Source: Yamagishiella unicocca
Lineage: Eukaryota; Chlorophyta; Chlorophyceae; Chlamydomonadales; Volvocaceae
Direction of reading: 5' to 3'
Assembly: GCA_003116995.1 (NCBI GenBank)
Contig: BDSL01000125.1
Coordinates: forward strand, 124,001 to 188,000
Length of the DNA: 64,000 nucleotides
In this document: positions 22,776-33,227 of the stretch, piece by piece
How the letters are laid out: each line of letters opens with the position of its first letter
Numbering within the stretch: position 1 is the stretch's first letter
Position numbers and translations under genes: made by a program
The notes under the pieces: model-generated
The model's database searches: none
Told to the model about the DNA's origin: nothing
The model's input: the letters and a program-made list of their open reading frames with translations, nothing else

Positions 22776-23070
22776 CAATGAGGGCACGACGGCTTAGGTG
22801 AGGCCGACAGGCCACGAGGCCACCGTTTCAGGGAGGGAAGTCAAGCCGATTAGCGGGGCAGCAGAGACAGGGCCTACGTTTGGGGCCAGACGGTGTACCG
22901 AGGACATCAACCGTCCCGTAGTTCCAAACGCTCACTGTACGAAACCATTCCGCAAGCGTGCACGAAGTTCTGCTTTAGACAGCAGTTCATATCGTTTATT
23001 GTGTACCTCATAGTTAACGTGAAGCTTATGCCGCTGTAGCCTGGCCGGTAGGCTCGGCCGTTGAGACACC

Positions 23071-24750
23071 ATGACTCACAACTACTTGCTGCACTTTTCG
23101 GCTATACTACTGCTAGGAGGATTCAGGTTGAGCTATAGCTTTATCCCTCTCACCAGGCATATGATAGCCAAGTCAACCGTAAATCATGGCGACTTGGCCA
23201 TGTATGCCAACGTATGGCATAAACTGAACAATGGAATTTGCCTCAATATGACAGCCATAGGTAAGGCGTCGCCTGCATCCACAGCTGGGGTTGCCCGGTT
23301 AATACTGGTGTTCTTGTGCAGGCGGAAGCGTGACAAGAGGTCACTTCAATCATTCTCTGTTACCAGACGCGTTACGATGGCCGGACCGTTTTGCTCGGAT
23401 GCTAAACGAAAAATTCCCTTGCAGTGGCGAGGGCCATGCGATGACAAACGCTGCACGGGGATCGACATCATCGGACGCCTTTAATCAGGCGATTGTCGGC
23501 CACCAGGAGGACTTCTTCCATGGCAACGACATAGTATTTCTGGAGACAATGGTTAACCAAATTGGAATTCGTGAGGTGGCACAGAAAGACGACGAAATCC
23601 TCATGTCGCTCGTCACTACGCAGTCCCGTCGAGTAATCAAACCCACGGCCAACGGGGAAATTGTCCGTGGCTTCACTGGCACCGCTGTTATGTGGGTCGT
23701 GGGTTCTACCCGCCGATACACCCCTGTGTGGTAAGTTCGGGCTAAGCCGACCCAAATTCAAGGCCAGAGATGCGCCATTCCACTCTCCGTCTACTTCGCT
23801 GATTATAAACCTATGCATCCCTCCTGGCCCCACCTGGCCTTACACCCCCAACAGGACCGGAGTGCCGTGGGAGCGCACTTCAGATGCCATGTACAACTTG
23901 TTGCCAGTGGCTCAACACCACGGTGTGCCCATGATTTCGGGTACGTGCTTGCAAGACAGGTTTTAAATTCTGCACTTACTTCGTGTTCTGACAGTGTCAT
24001 GTTCCATATACCACAGCCATTGATGCGCTGGGCCCATTTCCGACAGTTGAGCTTCAAGCCTGGTTCAACGAAACGTGGTACAACACGGATGTCATTCACC
24101 CTGGGGTCTGGGGCCACCACATTATCAGTGAGCTGATCATGGAATACATCGACTCCGCTTTCGAGCATACACGGCTATTCCAGTTGTACGACATCCCCAT
24201 GACATATGTCATCAGGCCGCCAGCCTTCATTGATACGAAAACTCGCGATATGTACTTGGATGCACAGCCTGTCTCGATGGCACTTCTTCTCCAGGGTTCA
24301 ATCATCCCCAAGATGGCTAGCACATGTAGGGGGTGGCGTTCTTATCAAGATGTCCCCGAAAAAGGTGCATTTATATCCACAACACCGGGCACATCATGTG
24401 CACTTATGCTTACCCCGGAACAAGTCCAGCGTCTTTCAGTGGGAGAGGTCCACGTTAATTCTATGAAATCCTATGAGCACATGGGCATCCTAGACGTTAC
24501 CGTGACTGCTGGTGTATCTGGGGAAGATGGGTCCTGTAAGAATTCCTATAACACCGATGCACCAGTGCTGGGGTCCCTTAGTGTCGATTGCTTGTGGCAA
24601 GAGCGAGCGTCTCTGTTTATCGTCGACGTCGTTAAGTTTACATTACCGAAAGACATCAACAACAGGACTTGCCTGTTTTTTGTCGTTGCTGTTAAGGCGA
24701 CCACCAGGGATGAGAATAAGGTGAAGGTTGCAGGGGCAACATTTTTCTAG
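23071..24750 (+). CDS. Secreted SGNH/GDSL-hydrolase-like protein
   Basis: Four exons, 23071-23260, 23322-23730, 23855-23940 and 24017-24750, with matching phases (1, 2, 1), give 472 aa. Residues 1-23 form a hydrophobic signal peptide (LLHFSAILLLGGF core). GGSVTRG at 64-70 fits block I, with Ser 66 as the likely nucleophile. DVIHPG gives the Asp 253 / His 256 pair of the SGNH DxxH block. A C-terminal beta-rich extension of about 200 residues follows, with several Cys and N-glycosylation-type sites. The family acts on esters, often on acetylated cell-wall glycans; the substrate here is not shown. GC content is lower than in neighbouring genes. The start is the ATG that opens the signal peptide. 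Confidence 0.8.
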
Positions 24751-25415
24751 GCACAGACAACTGTTATGTACCATATGCATGTACGGGATAGCCGTGTCCT
24801 GTAGCAGGCGAGCAGCTAAAGGCTTCTCGAGATGCTGGGAGAGCGCTCTAGGTAGTGTTCGCAAGGGCCGTACATAAGTCGTACACTGGCTACATGTCCA
24901 TTATGCCCTGCATTGAGCGCCGGCATGCGTATGTACGATTGATCCCACGAATTGAGCAGAGCGCACTGTAGGGTGCATCTGGAGGAATATTGTATCATAC
25001 GCTGTAGACCGGGCCATCTTTTCTCTGACGATACTTTGATGGCAGTAGGAGTTTCAAGGAAACGATCCCATGGTTTGGTGGTTAGCATGGATGTTGTACC
25101 CGGGTGTGCTTTTCTAAGGCATGACTTATCGAGTGAAGCATGAATAAGGTAAGACTGTTTATTGCGAATAGGTTGCCGTGGCGCGCAGGTGTCCAGCGCA
25201 TGGTGCGGGTACGACGACTGGTACGGCCGGACTGGTTACTGGCCGCTGCTTAGGTCGCATGCCTGCATGTTCTCAGTATCTGCCGTTGTGCTGATATTAC
25301 CAAAGAGCCGTGTCCCTCTGCCGGGACGGCGACCTAACATTCCCACCCTCCTCCCCTGGGTAGTGGATGTTTACCCGAATCTACTGCGCTTGGCGTTGGG
25401 GGCGCGTCTCAACAC
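24751..25415. other. 3' flank of the SGNH gene, no further gene seen
   Basis: Relatively AT-rich sequence without long coding frames. No clear TGTAA is present close to the stop. Confidence 0.4.
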
Positions 25416-25420
25416 GGAGC

Positions 25421-26025
25421 GCTCCTGGTGCTGCCTGGGGTACCCGTTTTGTTTGGGTGGGTTCGTCCTGGTGCTGTCTGGGGTACCCGTTTTGTTTGGG
25501 TGGGTTCGTCCTGGTGCTGCCTGGGGTACCCGTTTTGTTTGGGTGGGTTCGTCCTGGTGCTGTCTGAGGTACCCGTTTTGTTTGAGTGGGTTCGTCCTGG
25601 TGCTGTCTGGGGTACCCGTTTTGTTTGGGTGAATTCGTCCTGGTGCTGTCTGGGGTACCCGTTTTGTTTGGGTGGGTTCGTCCTGGTGCTGTCTGGGGTA
25701 CCCGTTTTGTTTGAGTGGGTTCGTCCTGGTGCTGTCTGGGGTACCCGTTTTGTTTGGGTGGGTTCGTCCTGGTGCTGCCTGGGGTCCCTGGTGCTGTCTG
25801 GGGTACCCGTTTTGTTTGGGTGGGTTCGTCCTGGTGCTGCCTGGGGTCCCTGGTGCTGTCTGGGGTACCCGTTTTGTTTGGGTGGGTTCGTCCTGGTGCT
25901 GTCTGGGGTACCCGTTTTGTTTGGGTGGGTTCGTCCTGGTGCTGCCTGGGGTACCCGTTTTGTTTGGGTGGGTTCGTCCTGGTGCTGTCTGGGGTACCCG
26001 TTTTGTTTGGGTGGGTTCGTCGCTT
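25421..26025. repeat. 43-bp minisatellite, about 14 copies
   Basis: The unit CCTGGTGCTGTCTGGGGTAC followed by CCGTTTTGTTTGGGTGGGTTCGT repeats head to tail. Two copies are interrupted by a shorter CCTGGTGCTGCCTGGGGTC piece near 25782 and 25841. Since 43 is not a multiple of 3, all frames stay open, which creates long false ORFs on both strands. Confidence 0.97.
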
Positions 26026-26330
26026 TTCGGGGCGCTCGAGCTGAGTGCTGGCCATTTGACCCGTCCTTCTGCTGTAACGCGAAGTAATAAGCAATAAACG
26101 GGACATGACACAGTTTCATGGATCTTCCGAAAAATGCATACAAGTCCCCAACTTGAGGTGAGCTGCGAGCCGGCCCAGTAACTATGTGCGTCAAATGTGA
26201 CTGGACACGGATTTGACTCGTTGACTCGCGTTGAGAACTACCATGTACTGATGGCGTCCATGCGACGGTCAGGCCAGTGCGATTGAAATTACACAAATTG
26301 GAAAGCGCAATACGTAGTGGGATGGGTTCC

Positions 26331-26432
26331 AGATCAAAAGGCATAACCATCGGGCACATCGCCTGACACTGATGGAGGCAAAAGAGACAGAAACCCAACT
26401 TGCTTGTAACAAAGGCAAACCACCACGACATG
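26331..26432 (-). mobile_element. Inverted LINE 3' tail (5'-truncated copy)
   Basis: The reverse complement contains TGGTGGTTTGCCTTTG, CAGTGTCAGGCGATGTGCCC and GATCTGGAACCCA, matching the tail of the intact LINE at 32604-32710. It lies head to head with the 5' end of that LINE. Confidence 0.85.
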
Positions 26433-28039
26433 GTGATAACCATGACTACCCGGTAGAGGTGGTCGGTTCGGTGGAGGGGCATCGCACAGCGGCCTACAGC
26501 CTGGCTGGCATACCGGAAGGGATGCGGCGAGCGGAAGCCGCCCATATCCTAACGATGTTGTACGGCCGCCCCCACACGGACCTGGTGGTGGACCACCTCA
26601 GCTTCAGGACAGCCCGCGTGCGCCTAGGGGTGGGCGCGGCTCCCCTGCCACCAGCCATGGAGTACGACGTCGTAGGCGCGGACCGAAACGGCATCCTGAA
26701 GGCCACCCCGGTGAAGGCGGCCCCCGTTCGGCCTCCAGTTCTCCCGGCACCGCCAAGACTGGGGCGCAGCGGGCTCACAGCCGCCACCCCGCCGCCTCGG
26801 CCCTTCCCGGCGGCGAAGGCTGAAGCCCAGCGGGCGAAAGAGGCAAAAGCAGCGGCATCAGCGGCAAGGGCCGCGGCAGTGGCAGCCCCAGTGGGGCCAA
26901 GCCGGGGACTGCAGCGCACGATGCGGGAGTTTGCCCCGGGGGCAGGGCCTTCGGGCTCAGAGGCAGGGCCTTCGGGCACAGCGGCTGCAGCGGCTGCTAC
27001 AAGGCGGTCGGGTGGGACAGCAGCGGGCGGAAAGTCGACGCCGGGCCGTGACAGGGCGAAAACAGCAGGTACGGCAGCCATGCCGCCGGGTGCGGCAGCC
27101 ATGCCGTCGGGTGCGACAGCCATGCCGTCGGGAGCGGCAGCCGTGCCGACGGGAGCGGCAGCCACGCCGTCGGGGGCGGCAGCCACGCTGTCGGGTGCGG
27201 AAGCCACGCCGGCGGGTACGGCAGCCATGCCATCGGGTGCGGCAGCCATGCCGTCGGGAGCGGCAGACGCACCGTCGGGTGCGGCAGCCGCGCCGGTGGA
27301 TGCGGCAGCCATGCCATCGGGTGCGGCAGCCGCGCCGTCGGGATTGGCGGTCGCGCGGCAACCACGCCGCAGCAGCCGCAACCGCGTGGCGGCGGACGCG
27401 CCGCAGCCGCAGCCGCGCCGCAGCCCTGAGGCAGTCCCGCCTTCGAACGGGGCGGTCGCGCAAGCAGATATGGCAACAGGGCCGGTGGGGGCGGCGGCCG
27501 CAGATGGGCCATCAGGGGCCAAGGGGCCAGCCACGACTCCAGCATCCCCGGCCTCCTTCGCGGCTGTGGTCATGGGGTCGATGATCCGGGGCCTGGAAGC
27601 CGGTACACCGGAATACCAGGCAGCGGTGGACGACCTCACGCGGAAGATGATAGCGTCCAGGAACGCGTCAGCCGCGGATAAGGCAGAGGCCGCCAGGAGC
27701 GCGGCGAAGGCAGCCGTGGCCAGGCGCGCTACCACGGGCGCCCGGCGGCCCCCCGACACCGTCGGTCCCCCGAGGCCGCCCGGGCTTAGGTCGAGCCGCT
27801 CGCCGCAGCACTCGGGGGAGACGCCGGACCAGCAGCGCCGACGCGTCAACATGGAGGGCGACTGGAGCGCAGCCCCGCACACCAGTGACCTGGATGCAGC
27901 CGAATGGCCGCAGCTCCAGCAACAGGACCCCCCTGTCAGACCCCTTAGCGCCATCAGGATGGCGCCCAACCCGTACGGGGCGCTGGAGATGGACGACCCA
28001 GGAGACGCCTCCAGGATGGAGGTACCCGCAGACCAATAG
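26372..28039 (+). CDS. LINE ORF1 protein
   Basis: The frame is up to 555 aa. Its first codons lie in the flanking inverted LINE tail, so the true start is probably downstream, for example the ATG at 26522 (MRRAEAAHIL). The protein is Ala/Pro/Gly-rich. About a dozen in-frame seven-residue repeats (AAMPSGA type, 21-bp units) fill 27070-27345. No zinc knuckle is visible. By analogy with other LINEs it should bind element RNA; this is inference. The stop TAG at 28037-28039 lies at the opening of ORF2. Confidence 0.75.
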   Translation: MEAKETETQLACNKGKPPRHGDNHDYPVEVVGSVEGHRTAAYSLAGIPEGMRRAEAAHILTMLYGRPHTDLVVDHLSFRTARVRLGVGAAPLPPAMEYDVVGADRNGILKATPVKAAPVRPPVLPAPPRLGRSGLTAATPPPRPFPAAKAEAQRAKEAKAAASAARAAAVAAPVGPSRGLQRTMREFAPGAGPSGSEAGPSGTAAAAAATRRSGGTAAGGKSTPGRDRAKTAGTAAMPPGAAAMPSGATAMPSGAAAVPTGAAATPSGAAATLSGAEATPAGTAAMPSGAAAMPSGAADAPSGAAAAPVDAAAMPSGAAAAPSGLAVARQPRRSSRNRVAADAPQPQPRRSPEAVPPSNGAVAQADMATGPVGAAAADGPSGAKGPATTPASPASFAAVVMGSMIRGLEAGTPEYQAAVDDLTRKMIASRNASAADKAEAARSAAKAAVARRATTGARRPPDTVGPPRPPGLRSSRSPQHSGETPDQQRRRVNMEGDWSAAPHTSDLDAAEWPQLQQQDPPVRPLSAIRMAPNPYGALEMDDPGDASRMEVPADQ

Positions 28040-31000
28040 TGGTACGGCACCGACAAGGGACACAGAGGGGTCCAGCGTGCCGGCCGCTGAGAGTGGGCAC
28101 GCATAACCTAGGCGGGATACAACTCCCGCACAGGGAGGCAGTACTCCAGGCAGCGGCTAGTCAATGGGCTCGCATGCGGCTTGATGTGGTATGTCTGCAA
28201 GAAACCCATCATACGGGCGAGGGACAAAGTCGGCTGTTGCAGCGGGGGTTAAACGCTGCAGCGAAGAGGCTGGGGCTGCCCGGATGGGCCATCGTGGCTG
28301 AGTCCTTCACGCCGAATCCGCGCACAGCTGGTGTAGCCATCCTCGTCCGTTCGGATCTGAGTCAGGTGGTGTCCCCGGTTGAGGTACCGATGCGCATGAA
28401 GCCTGAGGAAGCCCCACCGGGTCGTTTTCTGCAGTACTCGTTCACCTGGGGTGGGCACCGGGTCCACCTGGCGAATATCTATATGCCAACGGCGGCGTAT
28501 GCCGCACAGAGGAAAGAGTTTATACGGAAAACCCTCTCACCGGTGTATGCTGCCGCGAAGGAGGACGAACAGTTGTTGTGGGTAGGCGACTTCAACTTCG
28601 TAGCGGATGCAGGCCTCGACTCGACGGCAGGGGAAGGCGGTAGGGGGGCGGATGGCTCGGTGGCAAATGAGTTCGGTACCCTGTGCCCGGGCATGGTCGA
28701 TACCTACCGTCAGCTGCACCCTAGACGAAGAGACTTCTCGCACCTGTACAGAGCGCCCCGGCCGGGAGCCTCAAGGCTTGACCGGCTGTACGTGTCCACG
28801 TGTATGCTGCCGTATGTGGTATCGTCCACTATTGAGACATCCACCCCGTCCGATCATAGGGTCGCGGTCGTCACCGTTCTACCAAGGGTGGCAAAAGGCA
28901 AAGGTCAAGGCATGCCACGGGTGCGCACACACTTCTTGGCATATGAAGACCTCCGGGAACAGTTCGTAAACTGGGTGCAGGCGGAGGGCAGCCTCCGCCC
29001 CGGTGTAGCGGACATGCCAGGACTGCTCGCTTGGTGGCCGACGTTCAAGAGGAGAATGGGGGCTCTAGCAGGGGCCCTTAACAGACAATGCCGGCTGCGA
29101 CGGATGCGGCCTGGGGTCAGGTTGGAGGTGGCAGTTCAGGCGGCCAGGGCAGCGTTTGCAGACGTAGAGGAGGGCGCGGCTGAGGGGCCCCACACCTGGC
29201 AGGGTTTGGTGGCAGCGCAAGAAGAAGTGGCCGCAGCCGCCCGTGCGGTAGGGGCAGCCGATGCGCGTACGGCCAGGCTAGAGTGGCTGCGGGATGGGGA
29301 GCGCCCGAGCCGCGGGCTTACGGCGCTAGTCCAGCCTCCAAGGGCAAGACAGGCGGTGGTAGCGCTGCAGGATGGAACTGGGCGCCTTGTTACAGACGCA
29401 ACACGACTGCCGCAAATGGTGGCGGAGTACTGGCGCGAGGTGTGCAGGGCACCGCCACTTGTGTCATCGGAGGCGCGGGAGGAGGTCATTGCGGCCCTGC
29501 GAGCCCAGAATCTGCGTATTCCGGAGGCCCAGGCGTGTTGTGTAGGATCGCCTGAGATCTTGGTGGCTGAGGTAGCCGCAGTACTGAAGGCCGTCACCCC
29601 GGGCAAATCGCCAGGGTGGGATGGTATTCCCTCAGAGCTCTACAAAGCATGCCGTACGCAGATAGCACCGGTGTTGGCTGATGTCTTCACGGCAGTGGGT
29701 CAGTCAGGCCAGGTGCCCCCCGGGTTCTTGGATGGAGTGATCACAATCCTGTACAAGAACCGGGGAGCGCTTACGGCTCAGGGCAGCTATCGGCCTATTA
29801 CCCTGCTGTGTACAGATTATAGGGTGTTGACTAAGGTGTTGGCCTCCAGGCTGGGACCGGTATTGGGAGGTGTCGTCTCGCTCGAACAATCGGCTTTCCT
29901 GCCAAAGCGCCTTATTGGGGCCAATATACTGTTCCTGCGGCATATTCCCCATCTCATGGCACAACAAGGTCGGTCGTGTGTGCTGGCTTTCCTGGACATT
30001 GCCAAAGCATACGATTCTGTGGACAGAGGCTTCCTGTATGAGGCGATGGAGGCGATGGGGGCGGGTGCGGGTTTGATGTCCTGGACACGGATCTTACTAA
30101 CCGACACCAGGTCGTTGGCGGTGGTCAACGGGCACAAATCCCGCCTGGTCCCTATAGAGGCGGGGGTACGGCAAGGATGCCCGCTAGCACCTCTGTTGTA
30201 TCTGTTTGTAGCCCAAGCCCTCCTTTGCTGGTTACAGCAACGGGGGGTTGGCATCCGGCTTGCGGTAGGGGCGGGCAACATAACTACCGCGGTGCAGTTT
30301 GCCGACGACACTCAGGTGCTGTTGGAGGGGCCAGCGGAAGTGCCGGCTTTCCTGGCGTCCATGGAGGTGTACGCTCAAGCCTCTGGGCAACTGCTGAACC
30401 TGGATAAGGTTGAGCTACTGCCAATTGGCTTCGAGGGACCTAGCCCGCATGACATGGGTGGGTTGAAGGTCGTAGCGTCGGCCACGGCGTTGAATCTGCC
30501 GTTTACTGACGTAGGGGGGTCCCCAATGGTGGACTGGGAGTCCCACAGGGACAAGGTAGTAAGTAGGTTCTCGCGGATTGCAAGGCTACGCCTGTCCACG
30601 TTTGGCAGGGCGACAGCAGCCGCAGCATATGGGATGCACCGTGTCACCTGGCACATGGAGCATGGGGGTCTACCCCCAGACACCATAGTGGAAGGGTTAG
30701 AGCGGGTGGCGGCGAAGCTCATTGACCGGGATTTAGCCCCAGATGCTAGGGAGCGCCGGGCAACAGGTGTCCCACAGCGGCTGCTGGTCGGGCACCCATC
30801 CCTCGGGGGCTTTGGGGCCATTGCCCTCAAGGAGCACGTACGGGCGCGCTGGGCTGGTTGGGCCCTGCGTTTTGTATTGGCAATGGCGGGCCCCCGGGAG
30901 CGCCGGCCCCCATGGGTCAGCTGCCTTAGCATCTACCTGAGGGGGGTGCATCCGGCGTTTGGACCTCTGAATCTGCTCACAGCACAAGGCAGGGGGCCGT

Positions 31001-32730
31001 GGATGGGAGCGGACGAGATGCCGGCTGATATCCGGCGGGTGATCACGGCGCTCACGGCCTTGCCCCCGGTACAAGACATCGCTAGCGAGCCGCTGGTGCC
31101 AGGCCCGTGGTGTGTACACGTGCCGATTTGGGGCAACCCGCTCCTCCCAGCCTGCCAGTCTGGGCAGGTGGTGGTCGGCAGGAGGCCGGGCTTGGAATAC
31201 TTACACCCAGAACTGGTGGGGTGCTGGGCCATTAAGACGTTGGGCGATGTTCTAGCGGCTCGTGATGCACTTCGGGACTTCTTAGTCGCGTCCGAGGCGG
31301 CGGTGCAGACGGCCTGGTCAGCGGGATGGCGGGGGCTCGTCGTCCGAGTCTTAGATCCGCGGTCAACAGCAGCGAAGACGTTTCTGGGGCTTGATCGGTG
31401 GCGGGAGTGTACGGGGGCGCTGGAAGCGTTGCTAGCTGAGGTGCCAACCCCGTGGAAGCAAGCAGCGGCACTGGTGATGCCGGTTTCCTCCCAGGGTATA
31501 CCCCACGCTCTACCTGGGATAGAGGAAGTGGGGTCCATGCTCACCGCACGGTTGGGGTGGCGGTTGGGCGGGGGGGAGCCGCTGGCGCTGCGGGATATGA
31601 CTGTTCGGGTTGGGACGGCTGTGCAATTGGTCGAGTTCGCGGACGCCCGGCGGGCCGCGCATGAGACATTTGTGCGCGAAGCGCTTGGGGGGACCGGGCC
31701 TGTCCTGCCAGCGGCCCTGAATGCCTTGCAGCAAGTGTTCCGGCGGCTCTGGTCTGGCATGAAGTGGGAGCCGGCCTATAAGGAGGGATGGTGGCGGTTG
31801 GCTGTGGATGGGATCCCCCTCCTCGGGAACTCTCATATGCGGACGGCAGCAGCAGCCCCTTGTGGGTGCGGTGTGCCGGCTGGAGAGTCTTCAGGGGCGG
31901 GTACCCCCCGCTTACACCACTTTTGGTTCTGCCCGGTGGCTCAAGCAGTGACTGCCCAACTCGAGACCCAGCTCGGTGCAGGGGTGACACGGGCGCAAGT
32001 TTGGTTGGTGCAAGCACCTATCGGGGTACAGTCCTGCGTCTGGGATGTCGTAGTCCTGGCGGCTATTACTGCCATGGAGGTGGGGCGCCGTTTTATGGCC
32101 GCGGCTTTGAAAAGGGCGGGGGCTGGTGGTCCCCCTCTTACTCCGGGTAGTGGTCTTCTGGATCGCGCCGTTCGCCGTGGGGTGGTGGAGTTTTGGGCCC
32201 TTCTGAGGGGCTTTGCTGCGCTGGGGCTTCCCCAGAAAGGCTGGGATGCAGTGGGGTCTCGGCATCCTTTCTTGCGGGTGGTCGCCAATCGCCTTGTATG
32301 CGGGGGACCGGCTGAGGTACTGGTGGATTCCTGATCGGCTCGGGTTGTCTTGGGGAGCGGGGTTTCCCGTGCTTCATACTTTCTGGCTATATAAGCGTGT
32401 TGAGCCCTGCTAGGGGTCCGTGCCTTATGGGATGAGAGGTGGCGGGTTCCGATGTTTGCATCGTTGCGGCGCTTCACTGGTTCGTCGGGTGCTGGGCTGT
32501 TAGGTTGGTTGGCGGCCAGTTCCTGATAGGGGAGCCTCTAGTGCAACTTCCCCCTGGGGTGCTGGCTGCTGCTCTGTATGCCTACGGCCTGTCAACTTGG
32601 TGTTCTGGTGGTTTGCCTTTGTTTCGGTGCATGTCGGTATTTGCTTCCTCCGTCTTGTTCAGTGTCAGGCGATGCGCCCGATGGTTCTACCTATTGGTCT
32701 GGAACCCACTGTAATCGTTACAACAACGAC
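26433..32730 (+). mobile_element. Full-length, apparently intact two-ORF LINE (APE/RT clade)
   Basis: Both ORFs are free of stops. ORF1 is Ala/Pro-rich. ORF2 holds an apurinic-type endonuclease, a reverse transcriptase and a C-terminal Cys/His motif. The 3' UTR runs from 32335 to about 32730 and ends with the tail that recurs at 26331-26432 and 41595-41705. The exact 5' end and target-site duplications were not determined. Intact frames suggest recent activity. Confidence 0.85.
28039..32334 (+). CDS. LINE ORF2 polyprotein: APE endonuclease + reverse transcriptase
   Basis: The frame is 1431 aa, counted from a GTG that overlaps the ORF1 stop. Endonuclease motifs are all present at residues about 15-270: THNLGG, CLQETHH, WVGDFNF, SRLDRLY and PSDHRV. 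Reverse transcriptase blocks follow at about 520-790: KSPGWDG, YRPITLL, AFLDIAKAYDSVDR, RQGCPLAPLLY and the catalytic FADD at about 754. The C-terminus has CGCG...HHFWFC, a Cys/His cluster usual in L1-type elements. No in-frame ATG precedes the endonuclease asparagine, and the frame is open back to 27949. ORF2 must therefore start by reinitiation, a non-AUG codon or a -1 shift from ORF1. It nicks target DNA and primes cDNA synthesis. Confidence 0.9.
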   Translation: MVRHRQGTQRGPACRPLRVGTHNLGGIQLPHREAVLQAAASQWARMRLDVVCLQETHHTGEGQSRLLQRGLNAAAKRLGLPGWAIVAESFTPNPRTAGVAILVRSDLSQVVSPVEVPMRMKPEEAPPGRFLQYSFTWGGHRVHLANIYMPTAAYAAQRKEFIRKTLSPVYAAAKEDEQLLWVGDFNFVADAGLDSTAGEGGRGADGSVANEFGTLCPGMVDTYRQLHPRRRDFSHLYRAPRPGASRLDRLYVSTCMLPYVVSSTIETSTPSDHRVAVVTVLPRVAKGKGQGMPRVRTHFLAYEDLREQFVNWVQAEGSLRPGVADMPGLLAWWPTFKRRMGALAGALNRQCRLRRMRPGVRLEVAVQAARAAFADVEEGAAEGPHTWQGLVAAQEEVAAAARAVGAADARTARLEWLRDGERPSRGLTALVQPPRARQAVVALQDGTGRLVTDATRLPQMVAEYWREVCRAPPLVSSEAREEVIAALRAQNLRIPEAQACCVGSPEILVAEVAAVLKAVTPGKSPGWDGIPSELYKACRTQIAPVLADVFTAVGQSGQVPPGFLDGVITILYKNRGALTAQGSYRPITLLCTDYRVLTKVLASRLGPVLGGVVSLEQSAFLPKRLIGANILFLRHIPHLMAQQGRSCVLAFLDIAKAYDSVDRGFLYEAMEAMGAGAGLMSWTRILLTDTRSLAVVNGHKSRLVPIEAGVRQGCPLAPLLYLFVAQALLCWLQQRGVGIRLAVGAGNITTAVQFADDTQVLLEGPAEVPAFLASMEVYAQASGQLLNLDKVELLPIGFEGPSPHDMGGLKVVASATALNLPFTDVGGSPMVDWESHRDKVVSRFSRIARLRLSTFGRATAAAAYGMHRVTWHMEHGGLPPDTIVEGLERVAAKLIDRDLAPDARERRATGVPQRLLVGHPSLGGFGAIALKEHVRARWAGWALRFVLAMAGPRERRPPWVSCLSIYLRGVHPAFGPLNLLTAQGRGPWMGADEMPADIRRVITALTALPPVQDIASEPLVPGPWCVHVPIWGNPLLPACQSGQVVVGRRPGLEYLHPELVGCWAIKTLGDVLAARDALRDFLVASEAAVQTAWSAGWRGLVVRVLDPRSTAAKTFLGLDRWRECTGALEALLAEVPTPWKQAAALVMPVSSQGIPHALPGIEEVGSMLTARLGWRLGGGEPLALRDMTVRVGTAVQLVEFADARRAAHETFVREALGGTGPVLPAALNALQQVFRRLWSGMKWEPAYKEGWWRLAVDGIPLLGNSHMRTAAAAPCGCGVPAGESSGAGTPRLHHFWFCPVAQAVTAQLETQLGAGVTRAQVWLVQAPIGVQSCVWDVVVLAAITAMEVGRRFMAAALKRAGAGGPPLTPGSGLLDRAVRRGVVEFWALLRGFAALGLPQKGWDAVGSRHPFLRVVANRLVCGGPAEVLVDS

Positions 32731-32880
32731 ACCAGCCAACAGCCCAGAGGCAAAAAAAAACAGCAGCAGCCAGCACCCCAGGGGGAATTTGCGCTGTAAG
32801 CTTCCTTATCAGGAACTGACCAGCAACCCACCTAGCTAGCACACCAGCAACCGACGAACCAGTGGCGCACCGCAGCGACA
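32456..32880. repeat. Diverged inverted repeat flanking the LINE tail
   Basis: 32456-32575 and 32758-32880 are reverse complements with scattered mismatches. Shared blocks include CACTGGTTCGTCGG, AGTTCCTGATA and CCCCCTGGGGTGCTGGCTGC. They enclose about 180 bp that includes the conserved LINE 3' tail. Confidence 0.8.
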
Positions 32881-32929
32881 CAAGCAGAATAGTGCCACAT
32901 GGCGCCGTGCCGGTGCGGCTCCCTCGTCA

Positions 32930-33127
32930 CCAAAGCAAGTGCCTGGCGTCTCTTTCCTGAACCACATCGCATGCATGTCGACAAAGTAAATACACTTAAG
33001 AGCACCCAGCATCGCGCACGTCAGCACGCGCCCCATTGAATTATCCCTGAAGTATAGTTCGTACAAAACGGGTACGAAATAGCATTCAGCAATAGCAATG
33101 AGGCACGTGCTGACGTTCGCGACGCTC
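32930..33127 (-). repeat. Segment homologous to the 3' end of the truncated NTPase paralogue
   Basis: Shares GTCACCAAAGCAAGTGCC, GAGCACCCAG and GCACGTGCTGACGTTCGCGA with 17893-18052. At the 17-18 kb locus this sequence directly joins the Gly/Ser-tail coding region. Here it is separated from the equivalent region (34330-34490) by about 1.2 kb. Confidence 0.75.
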
Positions 33128-33227
33128 GGAGACGCCCGCCCACGACACGCCCACAATTCCCGCCGTCCTTCTCCAACTAGGCGAACGGTATTCGAGATGC
33201 CTCTGCGGCAGCTAATACGCATTCTGG

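Noticed and set aside
25371..26545. Long minus- and plus-strand ORFs of 240-380 aa
   Set aside because: The 43-bp tandem unit keeps all frames open; the products are repeats of the same peptide with no other domain.
26957..27584. Other 168-217-aa ORFs within LINE ORF1
   Set aside because: Arg/Gln-rich shadows of the 21-bp repeat in alternative frames.
26494..28104. 536-aa minus-strand ORF antisense to LINE ORF1
   Set aside because: An Ala/Arg-rich mirror of the GC-rich ORF1 repeats; the plus-strand frame continues into a genuine LINE.
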